The notes under the pieces are model-generated. The model saw only the letters and a program-made list of their open reading frames with translations. It was not told the DNA's origin and searched no databases. The position numbers and the translations under genes were made by a program. Below are positions 10,053-18,380 of a DNA stretch of 64,000 nt, one piece after another. Origin of the DNA: Acinetobacter pittii ANC 4050 (GTDB taxonomy: Bacteria; Pseudomonadota; Gammaproteobacteria; Pseudomonadales; Moraxellaceae); contig NZ_KB976987.1 of the NCBI RefSeq assembly GCF_000399685.1, forward strand, positions 625,196 through 689,195, given 5' to 3'. Every line of letters begins with the position of its first letter. The stretch's first letter is position 1.

Positions 10053-11726
10053 TTAAAAATGATTAGCATCCGCCATATTCCACATTCGATAATAAAAATT
10101 ATCATCGTCATTAATAAGTTCAGACTGTAAAAGTTCACCTTCTTTTAAGAAAAAATGCAGTTGAGCATAGTTCTTAATTTCACGGTCATTTACTCGCTGA
10201 GCTAAATGATGAGCTTTAATATCAGAAGGATGACGTAAACCAGCAGCAGCAATCATTTCTGATAATGCATGCAATGTGTTTTTATGGAAATTAAATACTC
10301 GTTCTGATTTAGTTGGTACATCAATTGCCTTTTGACGATCTTTATCTTGGGTTGCAACGCCTACTGGGCATTGGTTGGTATGACAGCTTTGTGCCTGAAT
10401 ACACCCGACAGCAAACATGAAACCACGTGCCGAGTTAACCCAATCTGCACCAAGCGCAAAAGTACTCGCAATATCAAATGCACTAATAATTTTACCACTC
10501 GCGCCAATTTTAACTTGATCTCTTAGCCCTGCACCGACAAGTGTGTTATGGACAAAGCGTAAGCCTTCACGTAATGGAGTACCGATATTGTCGCTAAACT
10601 CAATTGGCGCTGCTCCCGTACCACCTTCAGAACCATCAACAACAATAAAATCAGGAACAATTTTTGTTTCAAGCATTGCTTTAACAATACTCATAAATTG
10701 CCAAGGTTGGCCAATACACAATTTAAAACCAACTGGCTTACCACCAGATAATGTGCGTAACTTTTGTAAGAAATGCATCATTTCAATTGGGGTAGAAAAA
10801 CTAGAATGCTTGGCAGGAGAAATACAATCGTGATCGCGCGAAACACCACGTATTTGAGCAATTTCTTCGGTAATTTTATGTTTAGGTAAAATACCGCCGT
10901 GACCAGGTTTGGCACCCTGTGAAAGCTTCAGCTCGATCATTTTGATCTGTGGTAATTGAGATTGCTTGGCAAATTTTTGCTCGTCAAATTTTCCATCAAG
11001 CGTACGACAACCAAAATAACCACTGGCAATTTGCCAAACAATATCACCGCCATTTTCCAGATGATAAGGGCTTAAACTTCCTTCGCCAGTATCATGATAA
11101 AAACCGCCTAATTGTGCTCCTTTATTTAGGGCACGAATTGCATTGGCACTTAAACTACCAAAGCTCATGGCAGAAATATTCATAATAGATGCGCTATACG
11201 GTTGTAGGCATTGTGCATTACCCACCTGAATACGGAAGCTTTTTGGATCTGCGGGCGGGCAAGGGCTTATTGAGTGAACAATAAAACGATAATTTTCTTG
11301 ATAAACATCGATGATTGAACCAAAAGGTTTATCTGCATTTTCATTTTTAGCACGTTGATAAACTAAGCTTCTTTGCATGCGTGAAAAAGGTAGAGCATCT
11401 TGATCCGCTTCAATAAAGTATTGGCGAATTTCAGGACGTATATCTTCAAACAAAAAACGAAAATGCCCCATAATTGGGTAATTTCTTAATATTGAATGTT
11501 TATTCTGCAAAATATCATAGAGACCTAATAAGCTTAAGGCGCCTGTAACCACCCATAAACCGTTAAGGAGAGTGTCAGAAACAAAATAGTAGATACTATG
11601 AGGGGTATATACAGTACGAAACCACGTAATACTGAGCGCAGTAAAAATACATAAAAACCAGATAGAATGGCGTGAGAAAAATGTATTGAGAAATTTATGT
11701 CGAATGATTTGTGCTGGACTCGCCAT
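10053..11726 (-). CDS. FMN-binding glutamate synthase-like membrane protein
   Basis: A 557-residue protein with two predicted N-terminal membrane segments (about residues 22-58), followed by a domain like the FMN/synthase part of glutamate synthase large subunit. It has a 3Fe-4S cysteine motif of GltB type, GCIQAQSCHTNQCPVG, and the glycine-rich VVDGSEGGTGAAP and SQGAKPGHGG. It lacks the glutamine amidotransferase domain, so it cannot be complete GltB. The true role of this free-standing family is unclear. ATG 11726 is preferred: a TAGGAAT ribosome binding site sits about nine bases before it, and the extension to 11777 looks non-coding. Confidence 0.85.
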   Translation of the reverse strand: MASPAQIIRHKFLNTFFSRHSIWFLCIFTALSITWFRTVYTPHSIYYFVSDTLLNGLWVVTGALSLLGLYDILQNKHSILRNYPIMGHFRFLFEDIRPEIRQYFIEADQDALPFSRMQRSLVYQRAKNENADKPFGSIIDVYQENYRFIVHSISPCPPADPKSFRIQVGNAQCLQPYSASIMNISAMSFGSLSANAIRALNKGAQLGGFYHDTGEGSLSPYHLENGGDIVWQIASGYFGCRTLDGKFDEQKFAKQSQLPQIKMIELKLSQGAKPGHGGILPKHKITEEIAQIRGVSRDHDCISPAKHSSFSTPIEMMHFLQKLRTLSGGKPVGFKLCIGQPWQFMSIVKAMLETKIVPDFIVVDGSEGGTGAAPIEFSDNIGTPLREGLRFVHNTLVGAGLRDQVKIGASGKIISAFDIASTFALGADWVNSARGFMFAVGCIQAQSCHTNQCPVGVATQDKDRQKAIDVPTKSERVFNFHKNTLHALSEMIAAAGLRHPSDIKAHHLAQRVNDREIKNYAQLHFFLKEGELLQSELINDDDNFYYRMWNMADANHF

Positions 11727-12400
11727 ATTGGAACAAATTCCTAATGTTTTACTGGCACATACCTTGCCAAGAAGCAAGTCAAACTACAAGTATGGAATTG
11801 TTAGCTCAAACCTAAAATAAAGTAGAAGATATAAAATCCACACAAATAATAAAAATTAAGAGGGTTATTTATTTTGGATAAATTCTATTTTTAAATGTGA
11901 AGTTACTCGGAGCTGAGAATTAAATTTTTTGCTTTTTATTGTCTTTTCTAGATCTCTTAATTAATTTAAAGAAATCTAGTATATTTTTAATTTTACACAG
12001 CGAATTGGAGTGGGGGAAATAGGATGACTTAATTTAGATTGAAAGCGAAATTTTGAATATATCGGAATTTATAGAGGGGTTTATCGATAATGTTGTTTTA
12101 GGATGAGTAAAAACAGAAAAAGACAAATTAAAAAAATAAGAAAAAACATCTGATGATTAAATACCTTATGAATATTAAATGTATTTTTACACAAGTTAAC
12201 AGATTGTACAAATTAAATTACAGTTCTCTTTTCCCTTATTTTTTCTTTCTTATCCATAAAAAATGCTTTTAGAGACAATTGAATTAACAATAATTTAGTT
12301 ATTTGTATTACAAAACAAAGTGTTAAAATTAAAGGGTTGGGATGTTTTGATATATAACTATCTCTAATTTTAACCTATTGAAAATGCAAAGGTTTATAGC
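11727..12400. other. AT-rich intergenic region, divergent promoters
   Basis: No gene is seen in about 670 very AT-rich bases between divergent genes. The one structured element is a hairpin with arms CTAGATCTCTT (11948-11958) and AAGAAATCTAG (11969-11979), with one mismatch, followed by a T-rich stretch. It could be a terminator left from a lost gene, or an operator. AAAGG at 12388-12392 is the ribosome binding site of the next gene. Confidence 0.5.
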
Positions 12401-13564
12401 TTGTTCCAACCACTTACCATCCAAACTAGACTTGGCGGATTCTACTTTTTCTACTATTCCATTGTTGGTACATTCATGCCTTATTGGAATTTGTATCTTC
12501 AAGATCAAGGATTTAATTATCAAGAAATTGGTGTTTTATCATCAATTGCGATTGTAACGCGTTTTTTTGCACCGTTAGTTTGGGGCTGGATTGCTGATAA
12601 ATCTGGTAAACGAATGCTACTTGTCCGGCTGGCAACTTGGATGGAGTCCTGTATATGGTTAGCTATTTTTATAGTGCCAAATACTTTTCAGTCAATTGCT
12701 TTGCTTATGCTTATTTTTAGTTTCTTTCAAAATGCTATTTTAGCTCAATTTGAAGGTGTTACTTTATTTTGGTTGGGTGACCAAAAAGCGAAGCTTTACG
12801 GCAAAATTCGTAAATGGGGGTCTGTTGGGTTTATTGTTGGGGTATTCACTATTGGAGCAATTTTAGAAATAGTGCCTATTTCAATGCTCCCAATTTTATT
12901 ATTAATTATTGCTTCACTGGCCTTCGTCTGGTCTTTCACAATCCGCGAACCTGATAGTGCACCTATCTCACAAAAACATTTAGAACCTTTACTTCCTGTT
13001 CTTAAACGTCCAACTGTGGCTGCATTTTTTGCAATTGAATTTATTCTGCTTTTTTCACATGCGCCTTTTTATAGTTTCTATAGTAATTTTTTGAAATCTT
13101 TAAGTTTTAGTACCACGCAAATTGGTTTCTTATGGGCTATGGGTGTTTTTGCTGAAATTTTTATGTTTTCAATTGCTGCAAAAGTTTTTCAACATTTCTC
13201 ATGGCGTATTTTGGTAATTGTTTGCTTAATATTGACGAGCATACGTTGGATGATGGTTGCAATATTTTCACATTATTTTGTTGGTCAAATTTTTGCACAG
13301 TGTTTGCACGCTTTTAGTTTTGGTTTATTTCATTTAATTGCGATGCGAGTAATTTTTCAAAACTTCTCAGCGGGACAACAGGGACGCGGACAAGCACTTT
13401 ACAGCACGATGTGGGGATTAGGGGTAGCCTTTGGTAGTGTTTTAGCTGGGCATTTCTGGAAAATTCTTTCTGGTGAAGTCATCTTTATGTGTGCAAGTGC
13501 GGTGGTACTATTAGGCCTAGGTTTTGTGATGTGGCTTCCTAAACAAATCGACTCTTCCACATAA
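12401..13564 (+). CDS. MFS permease of the phenylpropionate/nucleoside-transporter type
   Basis: A 387-residue inner-membrane protein with about 12 hydrophobic segments and the short MFS loop ADKSGKR between helices 2 and 3. The opening GGFYFFYYSIVGTFMPYWNLYLQDQGF resembles the HcaT-like (PPP) MFS group. The substrate cannot be told. The start is TTG at 12401 with AAAGG eight bases upstream; no ATG fits better. It stands alone, with no catabolic genes next to it. Confidence 0.8.
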   Translation: MFQPLTIQTRLGGFYFFYYSIVGTFMPYWNLYLQDQGFNYQEIGVLSSIAIVTRFFAPLVWGWIADKSGKRMLLVRLATWMESCIWLAIFIVPNTFQSIALLMLIFSFFQNAILAQFEGVTLFWLGDQKAKLYGKIRKWGSVGFIVGVFTIGAILEIVPISMLPILLLIIASLAFVWSFTIREPDSAPISQKHLEPLLPVLKRPTVAAFFAIEFILLFSHAPFYSFYSNFLKSLSFSTTQIGFLWAMGVFAEIFMFSIAAKVFQHFSWRILVIVCLILTSIRWMMVAIFSHYFVGQIFAQCLHAFSFGLFHLIAMRVIFQNFSAGQQGRGQALYSTMWGLGVAFGSVLAGHFWKILSGEVIFMCASAVVLLGLGFVMWLPKQIDSST

Positions 13565-13722
13565 GTTTGAGGTGAGATAAAACTTTAATAACTTTGTATT
13601 GAAAAAAGCAAATAAATATAAAATTGTTTGTTGACTTGTTGTGGCACGTTACAGTTGAAAAATATTGTTTTTATATGGTTATGGAGCAATGATTTTCTAA
13701 AAAAATATGCTAACTTAAGTTC

Positions 13723-14226
13723 ATGCGTTTAATGATTAATAAATCTATGAAAAATATTTATATTATTGGATTATTGTGGGCTTGTTCTGGTTTAGCTGTG
13801 GCAGAAACAGCTACTCAACAGCCAGCCGAACAACCTGTTCGGACTGCAAGTAATCCTAACGCTATACGTATTGTTACGCGTCCTGAAATTATGGGATTAT
13901 GGGGAATGGAGATTCCAAATAATAAGAAATGTGTGGAATATTATAACTTTCGCAGTAGTAACGATGTAGTGATTAAAAGCGGTCAGGAATGGTCTTATGG
14001 TATTTATGAATATCAACCATCTGATGATCCTAAAGAGCAGCTAGCCGCTTTAGTGATGCAAATTAAATTTGATAATAATAAAGTAGATTGTTCTGGTCAG
14101 AAGCAAGACCAAACAGGTGATGTCTCACAATATTTTGTACAATGGAAAAACGATCATACCATCAATTTCTGTTCGACTGCGAAGGGTGAGCAATGCTTTG
14201 CGACTCTGCGTAGAGTGTTACCATAA
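13723..14226 (+). CDS. Predicted periplasmic protein of unknown function
   Basis: I do not recognise this 167-residue protein. It has a signal peptide ending at GLAVA-ET (around residues 26-28). A short Gln/Pro/Ala linker follows, then a mature domain with four cysteines (in KKCVEYY, KVDCSGQ, INFCSTA and EQCFATL) that could form two disulfides. The motif IMGLWGMEIPNNKKC starts the domain. The start could be 13723 or the ATG at 13747; neither has a clear ribosome binding site. It is a single-gene unit with a strong terminator. Confidence 0.65.
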   Translation: MRLMINKSMKNIYIIGLLWACSGLAVAETATQQPAEQPVRTASNPNAIRIVTRPEIMGLWGMEIPNNKKCVEYYNFRSSNDVVIKSGQEWSYGIYEYQPSDDPKEQLAALVMQIKFDNNKVDCSGQKQDQTGDVSQYFVQWKNDHTINFCSTAKGEQCFATLRRVLP

Positions 14227-14238
14227 AATGATAGATAT

Positions 14239-14272
14239 AAAAAAAGCCTCTTAAAAATAAGAGGCTTTTTTT
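14239..14272. terminator. Bidirectional terminator between the periplasmic gene and accC
   Basis: Perfect stem AAAAGCCTCTTA and TAAGAGGCTTTT around an AAAA loop (14254-14257), with an A run on the left and a T run on the right. It can therefore stop transcripts from both sides of this convergent pair. Confidence 0.95.
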
Positions 14273-14273
14273 A

Positions 14274-15641
14274 TTATGCAGTTTCAGCTTTCTTTTCTTC
14301 CACTTGCTTTAACAAGTGTTTTTCAAGGTAATGGATGTCCATTGCTTGAGAGCAGAAGCTCTTATCTTGCAAAATAAGATCTTTATGCAAAGGAATATTT
14401 GTTTTAATTCCTGTAAGGATCATTTCATCTAATGCTTGACGCATACGTGCAATTGAAGTTTCACGATCTTTACCATGAGAAATCAATTTAGCAATCATAG
14501 AGTCATAGTAAGGAGGAATGCTATATTCTGGGTAGATATGAGAATCTAAACGAATACCTGCACCACCTGGTGCATAGAAACTTTCGATTTTACCTGGTGA
14601 AGGTAAGAAAGTTGTTGGGTCTTCTGCATTGATACGGCATTCAATTGCATGTCCCTGAACTTTAATGTCTTCTTGTTGAAGCTCTAGTCCTAGGCCACCT
14701 GCAATACGTAACTGCTGTTCAATAATATCAACACCAGTAACCATTTCAGTTACAGGGTGCTCTACCTGAACACGAGTATTCATTTCAATAAAGAAGAATT
14801 CACCGTCTTCAAATAAGAATTCAAATGTACCAGCACCACGATATTGCATTAACTGACAAGCATGAACACAAGCTTCTAAAATATCAGCTCGAGCTTGCTC
14901 TGGTAAATTCGGTGCAGGTGCTTCTTCTAGTACTTTTTGATGACGACGTTGTAATGAACAGTCGCGGTCATATAAATGGATTGCATGACCATTACCATCA
15001 CCAAGAACTTGAACTTCGACATGGCGAGGTTTTTGTAAGAAGCGTTCCATGTAAACGGTATCATCACCGAACCACATTTCTGCATCACGTTGCGCTGCTT
15101 GAACTGATTCAAGTAGTGTATCTACACGCTCAACAATACGCATACCACGTCCACCACCACCAGAAGCGGCTTTAACAATGAGCGGGAAGCCAATTTCTTT
15201 TGCTTCTGCCAATGCATTGTGGATAGTCACTGCATGGTCACAACCTGGTACAGTAGGTACGCCAGCTTTTTTCATGGCAACAATCGCAGAAACTTTATTC
15301 CCCATAAGGCGAATATGTTCTGGACGAGGGCCAATAAAAGTAAAGCCTGAACTTTCTACAATTTCAGCAAACTCAGCATTTTCTGAAAGGAAACCATAAC
15401 CCGGGTGAATAGCATCAGCACCGGTAATTTCTGCAGCAGTAATAATTGCCGGGATATTTAAATAGCTATCACTACTTGCACCCGGACCAATACATACTGC
15501 TTCATCAACAAAACGTAAATGCATCAAATCCTTATCGGCATCTGAATAGATACCAACAGTCTTGATTCCTAATGTTTTACAAGCCCGGGTAATACGTAAA
15601 GCGATTTCACCACGGTTTGCAATTAAAACTTTTTGCAACAT
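14274..15641 (-). CDS. accC: Acetyl-CoA carboxylase biotin carboxylase subunit
   Basis: The ATP-dependent biotin carboxylase of acetyl-CoA carboxylase, which loads CO2 on the biotin of AccB for fatty acid synthesis. At 455 residues it is close to E. coli AccC. The N-terminus [17 protein letters not shown] is the family start. The ATP-grasp part shows [12 protein letters not shown], and the catalytic region [14 protein letters not shown] is intact. It is the last gene of aroQ-accB-accC, 17 bases after accB, and ends at a bidirectional terminator. Confidence 0.98.
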   Translation of the reverse strand: MLQKVLIANRGEIALRITRACKTLGIKTVGIYSDADKDLMHLRFVDEAVCIGPGASSDSYLNIPAIITAAEITGADAIHPGYGFLSENAEFAEIVESSGFTFIGPRPEHIRLMGNKVSAIVAMKKAGVPTVPGCDHAVTIHNALAEAKEIGFPLIVKAASGGGGRGMRIVERVDTLLESVQAAQRDAEMWFGDDTVYMERFLQKPRHVEVQVLGDGNGHAIHLYDRDCSLQRRHQKVLEEAPAPNLPEQARADILEACVHACQLMQYRGAGTFEFLFEDGEFFFIEMNTRVQVEHPVTEMVTGVDIIEQQLRIAGGLGLELQQEDIKVQGHAIECRINAEDPTTFLPSPGKIESFYAPGGAGIRLDSHIYPEYSIPPYYDSMIAKLISHGKDRETSIARMRQALDEMILTGIKTNIPLHKDLILQDKSFCSQAMDIHYLEKHLLKQVEEKKAETA

Positions 15642-15658
15642 AGACGTCCCCGGGGTAA

Positions 15659-16078
15659 TTACGCGCGATAACGGAATAAAGGTTGACCGAATTGGATAAC
15701 TTCACCATTTTTCACTAAAATTTCTTCAATCACGCCACTTTGAGTTGCTTCAATTGGGTTCATGATTTTCATTGCTTCAATAATACCCAAAGTTTCACCA
15801 GCAGATACAGTTTGACCTACTTTAACAAATGGTGCTTCGCCTGGGCTTGGAGCAGCGTAGAACACGCCAACCATTGGAGAAGTTTCAACTGCTCCACGCG
15901 GTGTTTTTGCAACTGGTGCTTCTGCAACAGGAGCAGCCGGAAGTGCTACACCAGCCGCAGCAACGACAGGATTGCGACGAGTTAAAGCGATTGATTGATC
16001 ACCTTCTTTAACTTCGATCGCTTGCAAGTCAGACTCAATCATTAAATCGATGAGTTTCTTAATTTTGCGGATATCCAT
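15659..16078 (-). CDS. accB: Biotin carboxyl carrier protein of acetyl-CoA carboxylase
   Basis: A 139-residue carrier protein. It has an N-terminal helical region ([18 protein letters not shown]), a flexible Ala/Pro-rich linker at about 45-65, and a C-terminal biotinyl domain. The lysine that receives biotin is in EAMKIM, followed by the usual NPIEATQSG. It sits between aroQ and accC in the same operon with short gaps, the common gammaproteobacterial order. Confidence 0.97.
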   Translation of the reverse strand: MDIRKIKKLIDLMIESDLQAIEVKEGDQSIALTRRNPVVAAAGVALPAAPVAEAPVAKTPRGAVETSPMVGVFYAAPSPGEAPFVKVGQTVSAGETLGIIEAMKIMNPIEATQSGVIEEILVKNGEVIQFGQPLFRYRA

Positions 16079-16095
16079 GGGCGACTATTCCTAAA

Positions 16096-16551
16096 CTAGT
16101 TTGGGTTAGATGGTTGAATTTTTTCAATAGCGTAATCGAGCGCAAAACGATAGCCTTTTGCACCTAGACCACAAATCACGCCAATTGCTTTATCAGATAA
16201 ATAAGAATGGTGTCTGAATGCCTCTCTTGCATGGACATTCGACAAATGTACTTCAATGAATGGAATCGCAACGCCAAGTAGGGCATCACGTAGAGCAACT
16301 GAAGTGTGGGTGAGGGCAGCAGGATTAATAATAATAAGTTTTACGCCTTCAGTTTGTGCCTGATGAATACGATCAACAATGGCACCTTCCCAGTTGCTTT
16401 GAAAAGTATCTAATGTAATTGAAGCTTGTTGAGCTTGATTAATAAGTTGTTGGTTAATATCACCTAAGGTAAGATGACCATATACTTCTGGTTCGCGTTT
16501 TCCCAGCAAATTCAAATTCGGTCCATGAATCACCAAAATGGTCGAACTCAT
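16096..16551 (-). CDS. aroQ: Type II 3-dehydroquinate dehydratase
   Basis: A 151-residue enzyme of the shikimate pathway that converts 3-dehydroquinate to 3-dehydroshikimate. The family start [19 protein letters not shown] contains the active-site Asn and the catalytic Tyr. Further motifs are [32 protein letters not shown] and [18 protein letters not shown]. It leads the aroQ-accB-accC operon, with 17 bases before accB. The promoter must lie within 16552-16786. Confidence 0.97.
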   Translation of the reverse strand: MSSTILVIHGPNLNLLGKREPEVYGHLTLGDINQQLINQAQQASITLDTFQSNWEGAIVDRIHQAQTEGVKLIIINPAALTHTSVALRDALLGVAIPFIEVHLSNVHAREAFRHHSYLSDKAIGVICGLGAKGYRFALDYAIEKIQPSNPN

Positions 16552-16786
16552 TCAGATTGCTCCAGCTCTAAAGTTGCAAATATTCTTTGCAAGATGTCTG
16601 CAAAGTTTGCTTATTATGGCATATGTTTCTACAATTTTTTTATAATTTGTTTTCATCGTCGCAGAAAGGGTATACCAAATTCGGCTTATATATTGTAAAT
16701 TTTGCGATGATTTAGCAATGTTAAAAAATGACAAAATTTCAAGTAATTTAATAGAGCTTATTTTAAACTGAATTGACAAAAACAGT
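16552..16786 (-). promoter_or_regulatory. Promoter region of aroQ-accB-accC
   Basis: A non-coding stretch of about 235 bases before the aroQ operon and after the umuC stop. I see no clear operator. An overlapping open frame of 75 codons here has no ribosome binding site and reads as low-complexity sequence. Confidence 0.4.
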
Positions 16787-18112
16787 TCATGTATTTTGTG
16801 TAACGGCTATAGAGTTCTCTCCAATCACTAAGAGTTCATTCCACCGAGTCAGATAGTTTTTTGAACGGTGGCATTGTTTCATATGCCAAGATGAACTTCG
16901 AGAATGATAACCGACTTGTAAATAGTGACTACCGAATCGGTTACGAACTGTGCTGAGCGTTTGCATCAATTGTTGTCTTTGATGAATTAACTCCAGAGGT
17001 TGCCATAAATCATCAATGTGATGTTGACGGGGATGCAAACCACAAAATAAAACTCCAATCTTAATGTATTTCTTATTTTCTTTATATAAAACATCAATTT
17101 GTTGCATTGCTGCTTTTGTTAATATACATAGATCATCTGTTGCATAATTTAAGCCTATCGCTTGAGATGATGCTTTTTTATAAGGTGGTTTATCTATTTT
17201 TTCATAAAGCATGACTTGAATGCAGGCACATAGTTGCTCTTGTTTCATTAAACGGCGATGAGCACGGTTGAGATGGAAAATAAGTGCTTGTTTAATAATT
17301 TCAATGCTGGATAAAGCTTGAGCAAAACTACGTGAAGCTAAAATTCGTTTTGTGACGATGGCAGGATCGTCGAGTTGAATACAGGATTGGCCTTTTAGCT
17401 CACGAATGGTACGTGCCATCACCACAGAAAAAGCTTTTGCTAGATGATGCTCATTGGCAAAAGTTAAGTCTAAGCATGAATAAATCTCATAGCTTCGTAA
17501 TTGTTTGACCAATTGATAGCCAATTCCCCACACTTCTTTGACCGAAGTATTTTGCATGAGGTCTTCAAGAAGCAAAGGATCTAAAGTGATGAAATTACAA
17601 ATTTTATTAAAGCTTGGAATCTTTTTAGCATAGTGATTGGCTAATTTTGCTTGAGTTTTTGAATATCCGATACCAATACAGCAAGGTAAGCTTAACCAAC
17701 TTTCTAGAGTTTCTACGACTTTGGCACAGTAAGAGTGAATATCTATAGACTGTAGGTAAGGGGTAAGGCGAATAAAGCATTCGTCAATAGAATAAGCTTC
17801 TAAATCATCGGGTGAGAAAAACTCCCCAAGTACTGAAAAAAAGCGACGCGACATCTCGGCATATAAAGTGTAGTTACTTGAATAGACGTGTACACCTGCT
17901 TGAAGAGCGTATTGCTCGATTTGATACCATGGAATACCCATTTTGATACCCATGTTTTTTGCTTCTTCACTACGTGATACAACACATCCATCATTATTAG
18001 AAAGTACTACAACAGGCAGACCAATAAGTTTGGGGTTAAATAAGCGCTCACAACTAACATAACAATTATTGATGTCGACAAGCGCGTAAATTTCGCGGTG
18101 TGAGATTTCCAT
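16787..18112 (-). CDS. umuC: UmuC-like Y-family DNA polymerase
   Basis: A 441-residue error-prone polymerase subunit of Pol V type. The palm starts with IYALVDINNCYVSCERLFNP, carrying the first catalytic Asp. The second acidic pair is in AYSIDECFIRL. The C-terminal tail with HYLQVGYHSRSSSWHMKQCHRS and LTRWNELLVI matches the usual UmuC ending. No umuD lies upstream on this strand, so the gene is an orphan here; Acinetobacter is known to carry UmuC copies without an adjacent partner. The upstream 270 bases carry a short inverted repeat that could be an SOS-type operator. Confidence 0.93.
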   Translation of the reverse strand: MEISHREIYALVDINNCYVSCERLFNPKLIGLPVVVLSNNDGCVVSRSEEAKNMGIKMGIPWYQIEQYALQAGVHVYSSNYTLYAEMSRRFFSVLGEFFSPDDLEAYSIDECFIRLTPYLQSIDIHSYCAKVVETLESWLSLPCCIGIGYSKTQAKLANHYAKKIPSFNKICNFITLDPLLLEDLMQNTSVKEVWGIGYQLVKQLRSYEIYSCLDLTFANEHHLAKAFSVVMARTIRELKGQSCIQLDDPAIVTKRILASRSFAQALSSIEIIKQALIFHLNRAHRRLMKQEQLCACIQVMLYEKIDKPPYKKASSQAIGLNYATDDLCILTKAAMQQIDVLYKENKKYIKIGVLFCGLHPRQHHIDDLWQPLELIHQRQQLMQTLSTVRNRFGSHYLQVGYHSRSSSWHMKQCHRSKNYLTRWNELLVIGENSIAVTQNT

Positions 18113-18206
18113 TGTGACTTACCCCATTAAAAATATTGGTAAAACGACATATTGATATTATTTTCATAAACACGTTGATGTGGAGTGTTTAGGTGAAAAA
18201 AGTTGC

Positions 18207-18227
18207 ATTTTGAATATGTAACAAAAT
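18207..18227. promoter_or_regulatory. Inverted repeat upstream of umuC (possible operator)
   Basis: ATTTTG (18207-18212) and CAAAAT (18222-18227) form a 6-bp perfect inverted repeat around nine bases, about 95 bases before the umuC start. Damage-induced umu genes of Acinetobacter are controlled by a UmuD-related repressor with a longer palindrome. This match is too short to be sure. Confidence 0.25.
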
Positions 18228-18324
18228 CAAGTTAACAAAAATTTTGTCAGAATGCTAGGTAAATTCTGTGGGTTTCTCTCAAGTTAACAATTGAAAAAAT
18301 AAATAAGGCTTTAATATTTTTAAT

Positions 18325-18355
18325 AAAAAAAGGAGATCCCATGGATCTCCTTTTT
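18325..18355. terminator. Terminator of the IutA-like receptor gene
   Basis: Stem GGAGATCC (18332-18339) and GGATCTCC (18343-18350), extended by a run of A before and T after, around a three-base loop. It lies 26 bases beyond the receptor stop on the minus strand and would also work on the plus strand. Confidence 0.9.
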
Positions 18356-18380
18356 GTGAAACAGTCTAAGTTAGTTTTGA

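Noticed and set aside
16552..16779. A 75-codon minus-strand frame before aroQ
   Set aside because: It has no ribosome binding site, has low-complexity content, and covers the region where the aroQ operon promoter must lie.
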